Shown here piece by piece: positions 36,865 to 45,984 of a stretch of 64,000 nucleotides of DNA. The notes beneath the pieces were generated by a model that had not been told where the DNA came from, did no database searches, and worked only from the letters and a program-made list of their open reading frames with translations. Source of the DNA: Prado023 sp964418695 (GTDB lineage: Bacteria > Actinomycetota > Actinomycetes > S36-B12 > CAIYMF01). The position numbers and the translations under genes were made by a program. The stretch's first letter is position 1, and every line of letters begins with the position of its first letter. Where the stretch lies: the NCBI GenBank assembly GCA_964418695.1, contig CAYQMN010000015.1:1-64000 (forward strand), written 5' to 3'.

Positions 36865-38148
36865 ATGGCCATCGACACCTCTGCTGCCTCGGACGTCGCC
36901 GAGCCGGAGATCCGCCTGCCGATCTCGTACAAGGCCCCGATCGCCATGGGCGTGCTGGGCCTGTTCGCCCTCATCGCGTTCGGTGTGATGGGGGACTCGG
37001 CCAAGCACACCACCTTCGACCTGACCATCGGCGACGAGGCCATCAAGCTGCCCGACCTGGTCGTGCCTTCCATGGTCTTCTCGGTCGTGATGGGGCTGGT
37101 GTGCCTGGCCCTGGCCGGCTTCGCCCTGACCCGCTCGCGCAACCGCCTGCGGCTGCCCTGGTGGGCGACGATGCTCTTCGGCCTGGCGTTCATCCTGTCG
37201 TTCCTGTCCTGGGTGGCCGCCGACAAGACGCTGCCGGTGACCGGCCTGCTGCAGGGCACGATCCTGCTCAGCGTGCCGCTCATCTTCGGCGCCCAGTCCG
37301 GCGTGCTGTGCGAGCGGGCCGGCGTGGTCAACATCGCGATCGAGGGCCAGCTGCTGGCCGGCGCGTTCATGTCCGCGGTGGTCGGGTCGATCACCCACAG
37401 CATCGTGCTCGGGCTGCTGGCCGCGGTCGTCGCCGGGCTGCTCGTCTCCTGGGTGCTCGCGGTGTTCGCGGTCACCTATTTCGTCGACCAGGTCATCGTC
37501 GGCGTGGTCATCAACACCCTGGTGCTGGGCCTGACCTCGTTCTTCTACACGGCGGTGCTCTCCCAGAACGTCGAGACGTGGAACAGCCCGCCGGTCATGC
37601 AGCGCATCGCGATCCCCGGGCTCTCGGAGATCCCGGTCATCGGGCCGGCCCTGTTCAACCAGTCGCTCATCGTCTACCTGATGTACGCCCTGGTCATCCT
37701 GGTGCACATCTCGCTGTTCCGGACCCGGTGGGGGCTGCGGGTCCGCGCGGTCGGCGAGCACCCCAAGGCCGCCGACACCGTCGGCATCGACGTCAACAAG
37801 ATCCGCTACCGCAACGTCCTGCTGGGCGGGATGGTCGCGGGCCTGGGCGGCGCGTTCTTCACGCTGGGCTCGGTCGGCGCGTTCGGCAAGAACATGACGG
37901 CCGGCAAGGGCTTCATCGCCCTGGCCGCCATGATCTTCGGCCGGTGGTCCCCGCTCGGGGCGGTCGGCGCGGCGCTGCTGTTCGGTTTCGCCGACCAGCT
38001 GCAGCAGGTGCTCAGCATCATCGGCACCCCGATCCCCAGCCAGTTCATGCTCATGGCGCCCTACGTGGCCACGCTGGTCGTGGTGGCCGGGCTCGCGGGC
38101 AAGTCTCGGGCCCCGGCGGCCGACGGCGTCCCGTACATCAAGTCCTGA
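36865..38148 (+). CDS. Nucleoside ABC transporter permease 2 (NupQ/RbsC-like)
   Basis: The 427-residue protein has about ten helices. The conserved loop ERAGVVNIAIEGQLLAGAFM (about 148-167) and the cytoplasmic RVRAVGEHPKAADTVGIDV (about 293-311) identify it as the partner permease of BMP-type nucleoside importers. About 60 residues between the first two helices (SAKHTTFDLTIGDEAIKLP) are hydrophilic and longer than I expect for the family. ATG 36865 is preceded by AAGGAGAG. The cytidine deaminase start is 10 bp downstream, so the importer and the first catabolic step share an operon. Confidence 0.92.
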   Translation: MAIDTSAASDVAEPEIRLPISYKAPIAMGVLGLFALIAFGVMGDSAKHTTFDLTIGDEAIKLPDLVVPSMVFSVVMGLVCLALAGFALTRSRNRLRLPWWATMLFGLAFILSFLSWVAADKTLPVTGLLQGTILLSVPLIFGAQSGVLCERAGVVNIAIEGQLLAGAFMSAVVGSITHSIVLGLLAAVVAGLLVSWVLAVFAVTYFVDQVIVGVVINTLVLGLTSFFYTAVLSQNVETWNSPPVMQRIAIPGLSEIPVIGPALFNQSLIVYLMYALVILVHISLFRTRWGLRVRAVGEHPKAADTVGIDVNKIRYRNVLLGGMVAGLGGAFFTLGSVGAFGKNMTAGKGFIALAAMIFGRWSPLGAVGAALLFGFADQLQQVLSIIGTPIPSQFMLMAPYVATLVVVAGLAGKSRAPAADGVPYIKS

Positions 38149-38158
38149 GGGGCCGGGC

Positions 38159-38563
38159 ATGGAGGCGGTCGCCGTGGACTGGGAGGGGCTGCGGGCGGCA
38201 GCGGTGTCCGCGATGGAGCACGCGTACGTGCCCTACTCGGGGTTCCCGGTGGGGGTGGCCGGGATCACCGACGACGGCCGGACGGTCAGCGGCTGCAACG
38301 TGGAGAACGCCTCCTACGGGCTGACGCTGTGCGCCGAGTGCGGGATGGTCTCCGCGCTGGCCGCCAGCGGCGGGGGCCGGCTGGTCGCGGTGGTCTGCGT
38401 GGACCGCGGCGGCGCCGACCTCATGCCGTGCGGGCGCTGCCGCCAGCTCCTCTGGGAGCATGGCGGCCCCGACTGCCTGCTGCACACCGAGGCCGGCATC
38501 CTGCCGATGCGCCAGGTCCTCCCCGCCGCGTTCGACGAGGGCGACCTGCGCAGCCGCGCCTAG
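38159..38563 (+). CDS. cdd: Cytidine deaminase
   Basis: The 134-residue enzyme converts cytidine or deoxycytidine to uridine or deoxyuridine. Zinc ligands Cys58, Cys91 and Cys94 and the proton shuttle Glu60 are seen in TLCAECG and PCGRCRQ; substrate contacts are in SGCNVENASYG (44-54). Length and residues fit the small tetrameric class. It is the last gene of the bmpA importer operon, 10 bp after permease 2, and the natural upstream step for the uridine phosphorylase at 45 kb. Confidence 0.96.
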   Translation: MEAVAVDWEGLRAAAVSAMEHAYVPYSGFPVGVAGITDDGRTVSGCNVENASYGLTLCAECGMVSALAASGGGRLVAVVCVDRGGADLMPCGRCRQLLWEHGGPDCLLHTEAGILPMRQVLPAAFDEGDLRSRA

Positions 38564-38585
38564 CGGCCCCGACCCAGCCCCCGCC

Positions 38586-38604
38586 GGTCTCGCGTGTCGA
38601 GACC
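38586..38604. repeat. Inverted repeat at the convergent cdd/deoC junction
   Basis: GGTCTCG (38586-38592) and CGAGACC (38598-38604) form a perfect 7-bp stem with a 5-bp spacer. Related TCGA-rich elements occur at 45009-45028 and 58106-58125, also between convergent genes. It is probably a bidirectional terminator or a dispersed intergenic repeat. Confidence 0.55.
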
Positions 38605-38633
38605 TGTATCCGCGCTCCGGTCGGAGCCCGCTG

Positions 38634-39353
38634 TCAGTAGCCGCCGGCGCCTTCGTCGGCGGTGTCGGCCGAGGCGTCGGGGCTGTCCAGGCCGTCGAGG
38701 ACCGCGCGGGTGCCGGACAGGCCCAGCCGGGTGGCGCCCGCGGCGACCATCGCCAGCGCGGCGGCAGCCGTGCGGACCCCACCGCTGGCCTTGACCCCAA
38801 GCCGCCCACCCACGGTGTCGGCCATCAGCGCGATGGCGTGGGTCGAGGCGCCGCCGGAGGGGTGGAACCCCGTGGAGGTCTTCACGAAGTCCGCACCCGC
38901 GTCCTGACAGATCTGGCAGGCGCGCACGACCTCGTCGTCGCTCAGGGCGGCCGTCTCCAGGATCACCTTGAGCAGCGTGCCGGAGGTGGCCGCGCGGACC
39001 GCAGCCACCTCTGCCTCGGTGACCGCCCAGTCGCCGGCCTTGATCGCACCCACGTCGACCACCATGTCGACCTCGTCGGCCCCGTCGGCGACCGCGCGGG
39101 CGGCCTCGGTGGCCTTGATGTCCGCGTGGTGCTTTCCGCTGGGGAAGCCGACCACCGTGCAGGTGGCGACCGAGGGGGCGAGCAGCCCCTGCGCCAGTGG
39201 GAGGAAAGACGGCGAGATGCACACCGAGAAGACGCCCAGGTCGTTGGCCTCGGCGCACAGCGCGGCGACGTCGGCGGCCGTGGCCTCAGGCTTGAGCAGG
39301 GTGTGGTCCACCATCCGGGCCAGCTCGGAACGGGTCAGCGTCATACGTGGCAT
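38634..39353 (-). CDS. deoC: Deoxyribose-phosphate aldolase
   Basis: The 239-residue class I aldolase splits 2-deoxyribose 5-phosphate into glyceraldehyde 3-phosphate and acetaldehyde, the last step of deoxynucleoside breakdown. Schiff-base Lys158 lies in FVKTSTGF, the second Lys188 in GVKASGGVRT, and the proton-relay Asp in EVDMVVDVG (about 94-102). ATG 39353 is used here; GTG 39359 and ATG 39344 are also possible, and none has a strong ribosome site. It is divergent from the purine nucleoside phosphorylase (97-bp gap) and convergent with cdd. Confidence 0.95.
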   Translation of the reverse strand: MPRMTLTRSELARMVDHTLLKPEATAADVAALCAEANDLGVFSVCISPSFLPLAQGLLAPSVATCTVVGFPSGKHHADIKATEAARAVADGADEVDMVVDVGAIKAGDWAVTEAEVAAVRAATSGTLLKVILETAALSDDEVVRACQICQDAGADFVKTSTGFHPSGGASTHAIALMADTVGGRLGVKASGGVRTAAAALAMVAAGATRLGLSGTRAVLDGLDSPDASADTADEGAGGY

Positions 39354-39438
39354 TGTCACCCCGCGAGCCGCCGGTGGCCTGCCGAGCGGCCCGGGCCCGG
39401 GGGCCTCGCTCAGCCAGCACCACCGGCCCGCCGGACGC

Positions 39439-39450
39439 TACTTTGCCGGC
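39439..39450 (+). promoter_or_regulatory. -10 box for a leaderless purine nucleoside phosphorylase transcript
   Basis: TACTTT (39439-39444) is followed by GCCGGC and ATG 39451. No ribosome site is present. The six-base spacing is that expected when transcription starts at the initiation codon. Confidence 0.5.
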
Positions 39451-40272
39451 ATGACCCAGACCGCCCCCTTGCCCGACGTCGACCCCACCGCGGCAGCCGC
39501 CCAGGCCGCCGCTGAGCTCGCGGAGCGCACCGGCGTGCCCCAGCACGACCTCGCCCTGGTGCTCGGCTCGGGCTGGCTGCCGGCAGTCGACCTGCTCGGC
39601 GAGACGCTCGCGGAGTTCCCGTCGACCGATCTGCACGGCTTCGCCCCGCCCGCGGTCGCCGGGCACGCGGGCAAGATCCGCAGCATCGCCACCGCCTCGG
39701 GCGGGCGGGCGCTGGTGTTCCTGGGCCGCACGCACTTCTACGAGGGGCGCGGCGTCGAGTCGGTGGTGCACGGGGTGCGCACCGCGGCGGCGGCCGGGTG
39801 CCGCACCATCGTGCTCACCAACGGATGTGGCGGGCTGCACGCCGAGTGGACCCCCGGCACTCCGGTGCTCATCAGCGACCACATCAACATGACCGGCGCG
39901 TCCCCGCTGCGCGGGGCGACCTTCATCGACCTGACCGACCTGTACTCCGCCCGGCTGCGCGCACTGTGCAAGCAGGTCGACCCGTCGCTGGCCGAGGGCG
40001 TCTACCTGCAGTTCCGCGGCCCGCAGTACGAGACCCCGGCCGAGGTGCGCATGGCCGGCGTCCTCGGCGCGGACCTGGTCGGCATGTCCACCACGATCGA
40101 GGCGATCGCCGCCCGCGAGGCGGGCATGGAGATCCTCGGGCTGTCCCTGGTGACCAACCTCGCCGCCGGGATGACCGGCGAGGCCCTCAACCACGAGGAG
40201 GTCCTCGAAGCCGGCAAGATGGCCGCCGAGCGGATGGGTGGCCTGCTCGCGACTGTGGTGGGTCGGCTGTGA
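39451..40272 (+). CDS. punA: Purine-nucleoside phosphorylase (trimeric class)
   Basis: The 273-residue enzyme cleaves inosine and guanosine (and deoxy forms) with phosphate, giving the base and (deoxy)ribose 1-phosphate. Recognised blocks include LVLGSGW (about 31-37), GRTHFYEG (phosphate site), TNGCGGLH near 130, and LQFRGPQYETPAEVRM, with the purine-binding Glu, near 190. VGMSTTIEAIAAREAGM and SLVTNLAAG with the base-binding Asn follow. The start lacks a ribosome site but has a leaderless-type promoter. The stop overlaps the mutase start as GTGA, so the phosphorylase and the sugar-phosphate mutase are made together. Confidence 0.94.
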   Translation: MTQTAPLPDVDPTAAAAQAAAELAERTGVPQHDLALVLGSGWLPAVDLLGETLAEFPSTDLHGFAPPAVAGHAGKIRSIATASGGRALVFLGRTHFYEGRGVESVVHGVRTAAAAGCRTIVLTNGCGGLHAEWTPGTPVLISDHINMTGASPLRGATFIDLTDLYSARLRALCKQVDPSLAEGVYLQFRGPQYETPAEVRMAGVLGADLVGMSTTIEAIAAREAGMEILGLSLVTNLAAGMTGEALNHEEVLEAGKMAAERMGGLLATVVGRL

Positions 40273-41963
40273 CCGCGCTGAACGCCGACCTGCTGGCTCA
40301 GGCCGGCGCGTGGGCCGACGCCGACCCCGACGAGGCGACCGCCGCCGAGCTCAACGAGCGGATCACCGCGGCGGAGACCGGGGACGCCGCCGCCTTGGCC
40401 GAGCTCGAGGACGCCTTCGCCGGCACCCTGCAGTTCGGCACGGCGGGGCTGCGCGGCAAGCTCGGCCCCGGTCCGAACCGGATGAACCGGGTGGTCGTCT
40501 CGCGTGCCGCCGCCGGGCTGGCCCAGTACCTGCTGGACACCGGCCAGGCCGGCACGCCGGTGGTGATCGGGTTCGACGCCCGGTACAACTCCGACGTCTT
40601 CGCCCGCGACACGGCCCAGATCATGGCCGGCGCCGGGCTGCGCGCCCTGGTCTGCCCGCGCCCGCTGCCCACGCCGGTGCTCGCCGGCGCCATCGGCACC
40701 TACGGTGCCTCGGCCGGCGTGGTCGTGACCGCCTCGCACAACCCGCCGCAGGACAACGGATACAAGGTGTACCTGGGCGACGGCTCGCAGATCGTGCCGC
40801 CGGCCGACGCGCAGATCGCCGCGCGGATCGCGGCTGTGGGGGCGCTGGCCGACATCCCCCGCAGCGACGCGTACGAGACCCTCGGCGAGGACGTCGTCGA
40901 CACCTACCTCGCGCGGGTCGCCAGCCTGGCCCTGCCCGGCGGCCCGCGCGACGTCTCGGTGGCCTACACCGCGATGCACGGGGTGGGCAGCCCGCTGATG
41001 AAGGCGGCCCTGACCGGGGCCGGGTTCCCCGCGCCGCTGGCGGTCGTGGCGCAGGACGACCCGGATCCGGACTTCCCCACGGTCTCCTTCCCGAACCCCG
41101 AGGAGCCGGGCGCGATGGACCTGGCCATGGACCTCGCGGGCAACGCCGGCGTGGACCTGGTGCTGGCCAACGACCCCGATGCCGACCGGTGCGCGGTGGC
41201 GATCCCCACCGGCGGCGGGGCCTACCGCATGCTGACCGGCGACGAGGTCGGCGCCCTGCTCGGCTGGTGGATCCTGCAGCGCGGAGTCCGCTCCGGGCAG
41301 CCGGCCGCCGGCACGTACGCCAACTCGATCGTGAGCTCGCAGCTGCTCGGCGCGATCGCCCGCTCCGCGGGCCTGGGTTTCCGCGAGACGCTCACCGGCT
41401 TCAAGTGGATCGCGCGCGCGTCCGACGACCTCGCCTTCGGGTACGAGGAGGCGCTGGGCTACTGCGTGGACCCGGCCGGCGTGCGCGACAAGGACGGGAT
41501 CTCCGCGGGGCTGCTCATCACCGAGATGGCCGCGGCGCTCAAGGCCGAGGGCCGCGGCGTGCAGGACGTGCTCGACGAGCTGGCCGTCGCCCACGGGGTG
41601 CACGCGACCAGCCAGGTCTCGCTGCGGTTCACCGACCTGTCGGCGATCCCCGCGCTCATGGCCTCGCTGCGCGCGCAGCCGCCCGCCGGCTTCGGCGGGC
41701 TGGACGTGGTCGAGTCGGTGGACCTGGAGGCCGGATCGGCCGACCTGCCGCCCACCGACGGACTGAAGTACATGCTCGGCGGGGCGCATGGCGTCGACGG
41801 GGCCCGGGTGATCGTGCGGCCCAGTGGCACCGAGCCCAAGATCAAGGCGTACCTGGAGGTCCGCGCGGCCGTGGGCGAGGGCGGGGTGGCGGCGGCCCGG
41901 CAGGTGGCCGCCGACCGGCTGGCGGCCGTGGCCGACGACGTGCGGACTCGGCTGGGCGGCTGA
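40269..41963 (+). CDS. Alpha-D-phosphohexomutase family protein, likely phosphopentomutase in this context
   Basis: The 564-residue mutase has the PgcA/ManB fold: phosphoserine loop TASHNPPQDNGYK with Ser156, metal loop DPDADR at 302-307, sugar loop GYEEALGY and phosphate loop RPSGTEPKIK near 523. The family interconverts glucose, mannose or ribose 1- and 6(5)-phosphates and cannot be told apart by motif. Here it is translationally coupled to the purine nucleoside phosphorylase, and its neighbours are cdd and deoC, so conversion of (deoxy)ribose 1-phosphate to 5-phosphate is the best inference. After the stop codon a 26-bp block containing it is duplicated (41947-42001). Confidence 0.9.
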   Translation: MTALNADLLAQAGAWADADPDEATAAELNERITAAETGDAAALAELEDAFAGTLQFGTAGLRGKLGPGPNRMNRVVVSRAAAGLAQYLLDTGQAGTPVVIGFDARYNSDVFARDTAQIMAGAGLRALVCPRPLPTPVLAGAIGTYGASAGVVVTASHNPPQDNGYKVYLGDGSQIVPPADAQIAARIAAVGALADIPRSDAYETLGEDVVDTYLARVASLALPGGPRDVSVAYTAMHGVGSPLMKAALTGAGFPAPLAVVAQDDPDPDFPTVSFPNPEEPGAMDLAMDLAGNAGVDLVLANDPDADRCAVAIPTGGGAYRMLTGDEVGALLGWWILQRGVRSGQPAAGTYANSIVSSQLLGAIARSAGLGFRETLTGFKWIARASDDLAFGYEEALGYCVDPAGVRDKDGISAGLLITEMAAALKAEGRGVQDVLDELAVAHGVHATSQVSLRFTDLSAIPALMASLRAQPPAGFGGLDVVESVDLEAGSADLPPTDGLKYMLGGAHGVDGARVIVRPSGTEPKIKAYLEVRAAVGEGGVAAARQVAADRLAAVADDVRTRLGG

Positions 41964-42001
41964 TCCACCCGGTGGCTCGGCTGGGCGGCTGAGCCACCCG
42001 G
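41947..42001 (+). repeat. 26-bp tandem duplication spanning the mutase stop codon
   Basis: Copies lie at 41947-41972 and 41976-42001, identical at 25 of 26 bases. Each contains GGCGGCTGA, the last codons and stop of the mutase, and ends CCACCCGG. The duplication fills most of the 91-bp gap before the convergent gene. Confidence 0.8.
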
Positions 42002-42054
42002 AGGCGCTGGCCGGGCGGGTCGGTGCCCGATACCCGGCGCGGAGCCGGACCCGC

Positions 42055-42681
42055 TCAGGCGGCGGCCGGCTCGACCGCGCGCTCCCAGTGGTCGCCGACC
42101 TGCTGGAACCCGACGCGCGCCAGGTATCGACGGGCCTCGGCCGCGTCGGCCGCGCGCAGCCGGGTGAATCCCTTCTCGGCGAAGATGCCCGACCGGCGGT
42201 AGACGAACTCGCCGGGGGTGAAGTCGCGGAACCGCTCGGTGACGTAGTCCAGGTCCACCGAGCCCACGCCGTCGCCGGCATCGCTGACGATGACCATGCC
42301 GACGGTCTCGTCGCCGCGCAGCACGAGGTGTGCCGAGGACCCGGGCGGCGGGCCGGCGAACCCGGGATGGGTGGCCGCCAGGTCGGCCGCCTTGACGGTC
42401 AGCAGGTGGCGCAGGTAAGCGTCGTCCGGGCGGACCTCGACCACCTCGAAGACCTCCTCGTCGTGCCGATCCCGGGCCAGCTTCCGGATCCAGACCATGT
42501 CGATGACGGCGATCGCCCCGTTCATGACCGCGAAGGGCCACACGCCCAGCAGGGCGTTCACGACCGCCCCCAGCGCCGAGCCGGCGAAGTTCATCCATCG
42601 GAAGCGCCAGACCGACGCGACCATCAGGGAGCCCACGACCAGCGCGGAGCTGATCCAGCCTGCGATGTCCAGAACCGTCAT
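42055..42681 (-). CDS. Membrane protein with a YgjV-like N-terminus and an acetyltransferase-like C-terminal domain
   Basis: The 208-residue product has three short helices in residues 1-75 (VLDIAGWISSALVVGSL, FRWMNFAGSALGAVVN, WPFAVMNGAIAVIDMVW), resembling YgjV-like inner-membrane proteins. The cytoplasmic domain (about 90-200) has a GNAT-like strand order (LVLRGDETVGMVIV, VDLDYVTERFRDF, GFQQVGDHWE) but no clear acetyl-CoA P-loop. GAGGAGG lies upstream of ATG 42681. It is divergent from transketolase with a 202-bp gap. Function unknown; the two-domain architecture is the main information. Confidence 0.7.
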   Translation of the reverse strand: MTVLDIAGWISSALVVGSLMVASVWRFRWMNFAGSALGAVVNALLGVWPFAVMNGAIAVIDMVWIRKLARDRHDEEVFEVVEVRPDDAYLRHLLTVKAADLAATHPGFAGPPPGSSAHLVLRGDETVGMVIVSDAGDGVGSVDLDYVTERFRDFTPGEFVYRRSGIFAEKGFTRLRAADAAEARRYLARVGFQQVGDHWERAVEPAAA

Positions 42682-42883
42682 GCCCCGTCCGCCTCCTCGT
42701 CCCGAGCGTGCCGGTGCGGCGCGCCGCCGGGCCGACGATAGCGAAGCGGGCCTCCGCTGGGCCCTGTGGACGGATGCGCCGGGCGGCCCCTGGACGATCC
42801 GGTCCAGCAGCCGCGCGGGCGCGACTTCCCACCTCCGCCGGACCAGACTGGTCGTCGCCACGTCGACGCCGAACGGAGTCCCC

Positions 42884-44968
42884 ATGCCCCACCTGGACGA
42901 GCTGACGATCACCGATCCCGACGAGCTGGCGGTGGCCACCATCCGCACGCTGGCGATGGATGCCGTCCAGGCCGCCAACTCCGGGCACCCCGGGACCCCG
43001 ATCGCGCTGGCGCCGGTGGCGTACACGGTGTGGCAGGAGTTCCTGCGCTTCGACCCGGAGGCGCCAATCTGGGCCAACCGCGACCGGTTCGTGCTCTCGG
43101 CCGGGCACGCCTCCACGCTGCTCTACTCGCTGCTGCACCTGGCGCAGGTCCGCACGGTCAACCCGAAGTACGAGACGCTGGGCCAGCCCTCGGTGACTCT
43201 GGACGACCTGCGCACGTTCCGGCAGCTGGATTCGCGCTGCCCGGGGCATCCGGAGTACCGATGGACCTCCGGCGTGGAGTGCACGACCGGCCCGCTGGGC
43301 ACCGGGTTCGCCACCAGCGTGGGGATGGCGATGGCCTCGAAGTGGCAGGCGGCCCGGTACAACCGGCCCGGCTTCGAGCTGTACGACTACGACGTCTACG
43401 CGGTGGGCGGGGACGGCTGCATGATGGAGGGCGTCGCGCAGGAGGCCGCGTCGTTGGCCGGGCACCTGCAGCTGGACAACCTCTGCTGGATCTACGACAA
43501 CAACGAGATCACCATCGAGGGCTCGACCGACCTGGCGTTCTCCGACGACATCGCCACCAAGTTCATCGCGCTGGGCTGGAACGTCACCCGGGTCGGCGAC
43601 GCCAACGACCGCCGGATGGTCGCCCGCGCGCTGCGGCTGTTCAAGGCCGAGGCGCACCGCCCGACGCTGGTGATCGTGGACTCCCGGATCGGCTATGGCG
43701 CGCCCACCAAGGAGGGCACGCACGCCGCGCACGGCGAGCCGCTGGGGGCCGAGGAGATCCGCGGGGCCAAGGCGTTCTACGGCTGGCCGCAGGACGCGCA
43801 GTTCCTGGTCCCGGACGGTGTGTACGACACGTTCGCCGCGGGGATGGGGGCCCGCGGGCGCACGGCCCGGCAGGAGTGGGAGACGAAGTTCGCCGCCTAC
43901 CGTCTGGCGTTCCCGGAGCTGGCCGCGGAGATCGAGCACATGCTGGACCGCTCGCTGCCCGAGGGGTGGGAGGACGCGATCCCGCAGTTCCCGGCCGACC
44001 CGAAGGGCCTGGCCGGCCGCGAGGCCAACGGGAAGGTGCTCAACGCCGTCGCCCAGGCCGTGCCGTGGCTGCTCGGCGGCGCGTCGGACCTGGGCCCGTC
44101 GACCAAGACGCTGCTGACCTTCCCCGGGGCCGGGGACTTCTCGGCGACCGACCGCTCGGGGCGCAACCTGCACTTCGGGGTGCGCGAGCACGCGGCCGGG
44201 TGCGTGGCCAACGGGCTGGCGCTGTCCAAGGTCCGCGCCTACCAGTCGGGCTTCCTGATCTTCTCGGACTTCCAGCGCGGCGCGATCCGGCTCTCGGCGC
44301 TCATGGAGCTGCCGGTCATCCACCTGTTCACCCACGACTCGATCGGCGTCGGGGAGGACGGTCCGACCCACCAGCCGGTCGAGCAGATCGTCTCGCTGCG
44401 GGCGATCCCGTACCTCGTGGACATCCGCCCCGCGGACGCCAACGAGGTGGCCGAGGCCTGGCGGGTGCTGCTGCCGATGCGCCATGCGCCGGTGGCGATG
44501 TTCCTGTCCCGACAGGCGCTGCCCACCCTGGACCGCGAGCGGTATGCGTCCGCCTCCGGGCTGGCCCGGGGCGCCTATGTGCTGGCCGACCCGCAGGACG
44601 GCGGCACCCCGCAGGTGATCCTGATCGCGTCCGGGTCCGAGGTGGCGCTGGCCGTGGCGGCGCACGAGGCCCTGGCTGCCGAGGGGATCGCGTCGCGCGT
44701 CGTGTCGATGCCGTCGTGGGCGCTGTACGACCAGCAGGACGACGAGTACCGCGACAGCGTGCTGCCGCCTTCGATCCGGGCCCGCGTGGCCATCGAGCAG
44801 GGCTCCACCCTGGGCTGGGCGCGCTACGCGGGCAGCGACGGCGCTGTGGTCGGGATGTCCACGTTCGGCGCCTCGGCTCCGCTGAAGGAGCTGCTCGGCA
44901 AGTTCGGCTTCACCCCGGATGCGGTGCTGGCCACCGCGAGGGCCCAGATCGAGAAGCACAGCAGCTGA
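42884..44968 (+). CDS. tkt: Transketolase
   Basis: The 694-residue thiamine-diphosphate enzyme exchanges two-carbon units between ketose and aldose phosphates. Domain 1 shows AANSGHPGTPIALAPVAY, ECTTGPLGTG and the metal/ThDP motif GGDGCMMEGVAQEA through DNNEITIEG. Domain 2 contains FGVREHAAGCVANG and HDSIGVGEDGPTHQP, and domain 3 follows. GGAG precedes ATG 42884. This is a second-type transketolase rather than part of a tkt-tal-zwf cluster; here it lies among nucleoside catabolic genes and would return ribose 5-phosphate to glycolysis. That role is inferred from context. Confidence 0.95.
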   Translation: MPHLDELTITDPDELAVATIRTLAMDAVQAANSGHPGTPIALAPVAYTVWQEFLRFDPEAPIWANRDRFVLSAGHASTLLYSLLHLAQVRTVNPKYETLGQPSVTLDDLRTFRQLDSRCPGHPEYRWTSGVECTTGPLGTGFATSVGMAMASKWQAARYNRPGFELYDYDVYAVGGDGCMMEGVAQEAASLAGHLQLDNLCWIYDNNEITIEGSTDLAFSDDIATKFIALGWNVTRVGDANDRRMVARALRLFKAEAHRPTLVIVDSRIGYGAPTKEGTHAAHGEPLGAEEIRGAKAFYGWPQDAQFLVPDGVYDTFAAGMGARGRTARQEWETKFAAYRLAFPELAAEIEHMLDRSLPEGWEDAIPQFPADPKGLAGREANGKVLNAVAQAVPWLLGGASDLGPSTKTLLTFPGAGDFSATDRSGRNLHFGVREHAAGCVANGLALSKVRAYQSGFLIFSDFQRGAIRLSALMELPVIHLFTHDSIGVGEDGPTHQPVEQIVSLRAIPYLVDIRPADANEVAEAWRVLLPMRHAPVAMFLSRQALPTLDRERYASASGLARGAYVLADPQDGGTPQVILIASGSEVALAVAAHEALAAEGIASRVVSMPSWALYDQQDDEYRDSVLPPSIRARVAIEQGSTLGWARYAGSDGAVVGMSTFGASAPLKELLGKFGFTPDAVLATARAQIEKHSS

Positions 44969-45008
44969 GCCCGGGGCACGGCGGCGCAGCCCAAGCCAGC
45001 CCTGCGGC

Positions 45009-45028
45009 GGTCGAGCTTGTCGAGAACC
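45009..45028. repeat. TCGA-rich inverted repeat at the convergent tkt/uridine phosphorylase junction
   Basis: GGTCGAGCTTGTCGAGAACC is an imperfect palindrome of the GTCTCGACAAGCTCGAC type, which I know as a dispersed intergenic element in actinomycetes. It lies in a 94-bp convergent gap. Compare 38586-38604 and 58106-58125. Confidence 0.55.
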
Positions 45029-45062
45029 TCCCCCCCGGGGCGTTCAGCGTGCGCGGGGCGGT

Positions 45063-45956
45063 CTACCCCAAGGTCGCGGTGAGATACCGGAACAGGACGT
45101 CGCCCGAGCGCTCGCTGAACTGGTGCAGCTCGTCCTTGGTGGCCGTCACCTGGTCGCCTTCGAGCCGGTTGAGCAGGGTGGTGCAGATCATCGCGAACTT
45201 CGGGAACCCCCAGTGGTTCAGGAAGCCCGCGAGCATCGCGCCCTCCATCTCGATGTTGCGCACCCCGTGGGCGTGGATCCACTCCAGCCAGGCCATCTTC
45301 GACTCGGGGGACTCCATGCAGATCGCCCCGTCGAGGCGGAACTGCTCCAGGAAGAACTCGTTGCCCGCGACGGTCTTGCCCTGCTCCACTGGGGTCCCGG
45401 TGCCCGCGCTGGCCGCCACGATCGCGTCGGCGACGTCGGCCGGGAACGTGCTGTCGAACCAGTACTCGCCGGTGCCGCCCTGCAGGAGCCGGTAGGGCTT
45501 CAGGTCGGCCAGCACCCCCTCGGTGGTGACCACGACGGTGCCGCCGGGCAGGCCGACCCCGCCGCTGGTCCCCACGCGCGCCCAGAACACGTCGGCCATC
45601 GCGTCGTGGTCGCCGTTCTTGAGGAAGAACAGCATCCGCATGAGCTCCTGCACGGCGATCGACGCGCTGGGCATGCCCATGCCGTGCGAGGCGAACAGGA
45701 CGCCGGCGCAGTAGCGGGTGACGAACCGCTCCTCCTTGGGCAGGGCCACGATCGGGGCGTCAGCGTGCTGGGCGCTCCACCGCTGCGCGAACTCGACGAT
45801 CCGGTCCCCGGAGCCGGCCAGGATGATCGCGCGGACGTCGCGGAGCGCGTCGAGCACCGCGTCCTCGCTGGAGACGCCGAAGTGGTAGTAGACGTCGGGA
45901 TGCTCGCCGGTCAGGACGCCGTCGAGGAAGTCATGGTTGATGCTCTCGTCGCGCAT
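45063..45956 (-). CDS. Uridine phosphorylase, UPP1-type
   Basis: The 297-residue protein cleaves uridine to uracil and ribose 1-phosphate. Its blocks match the animal UPP1 form more closely than the bacterial Udp hexamer: SHGMGMPSASIAVQEL (about 90-105), RVGTSGGVGLPGGTVVV (127-143), RLDGAICMESPESKMAWL, GVRNIEMEGAML and CTTLLNRLEGDQV. The last carries the uracil-binding GDQ-like end. No ribosome site precedes ATG 45956, but CAGACT lies 7 nt upstream. It is divergent from adenosine deaminase across a 109-bp gap containing a perfect 14-bp inverted repeat. With cdd it completes pyrimidine nucleoside breakdown. Confidence 0.88.
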   Translation of the reverse strand: MRDESINHDFLDGVLTGEHPDVYYHFGVSSEDAVLDALRDVRAIILAGSGDRIVEFAQRWSAQHADAPIVALPKEERFVTRYCAGVLFASHGMGMPSASIAVQELMRMLFFLKNGDHDAMADVFWARVGTSGGVGLPGGTVVVTTEGVLADLKPYRLLQGGTGEYWFDSTFPADVADAIVAASAGTGTPVEQGKTVAGNEFFLEQFRLDGAICMESPESKMAWLEWIHAHGVRNIEMEGAMLAGFLNHWGFPKFAMICTTLLNRLEGDQVTATKDELHQFSERSGDVLFRYLTATLG

Positions 45957-45984
45957 GGGATCGAGTCTGGCGCTTGTTTCTTTC

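Noticed and set aside
42884..44968. Pyruvate dehydrogenase E1 or DXP synthase instead of transketolase
   Set aside because: Three-domain length of 694 residues with ECTTGPLGTG and HDSIGVGEDGPTHQP is diagnostic for transketolase.
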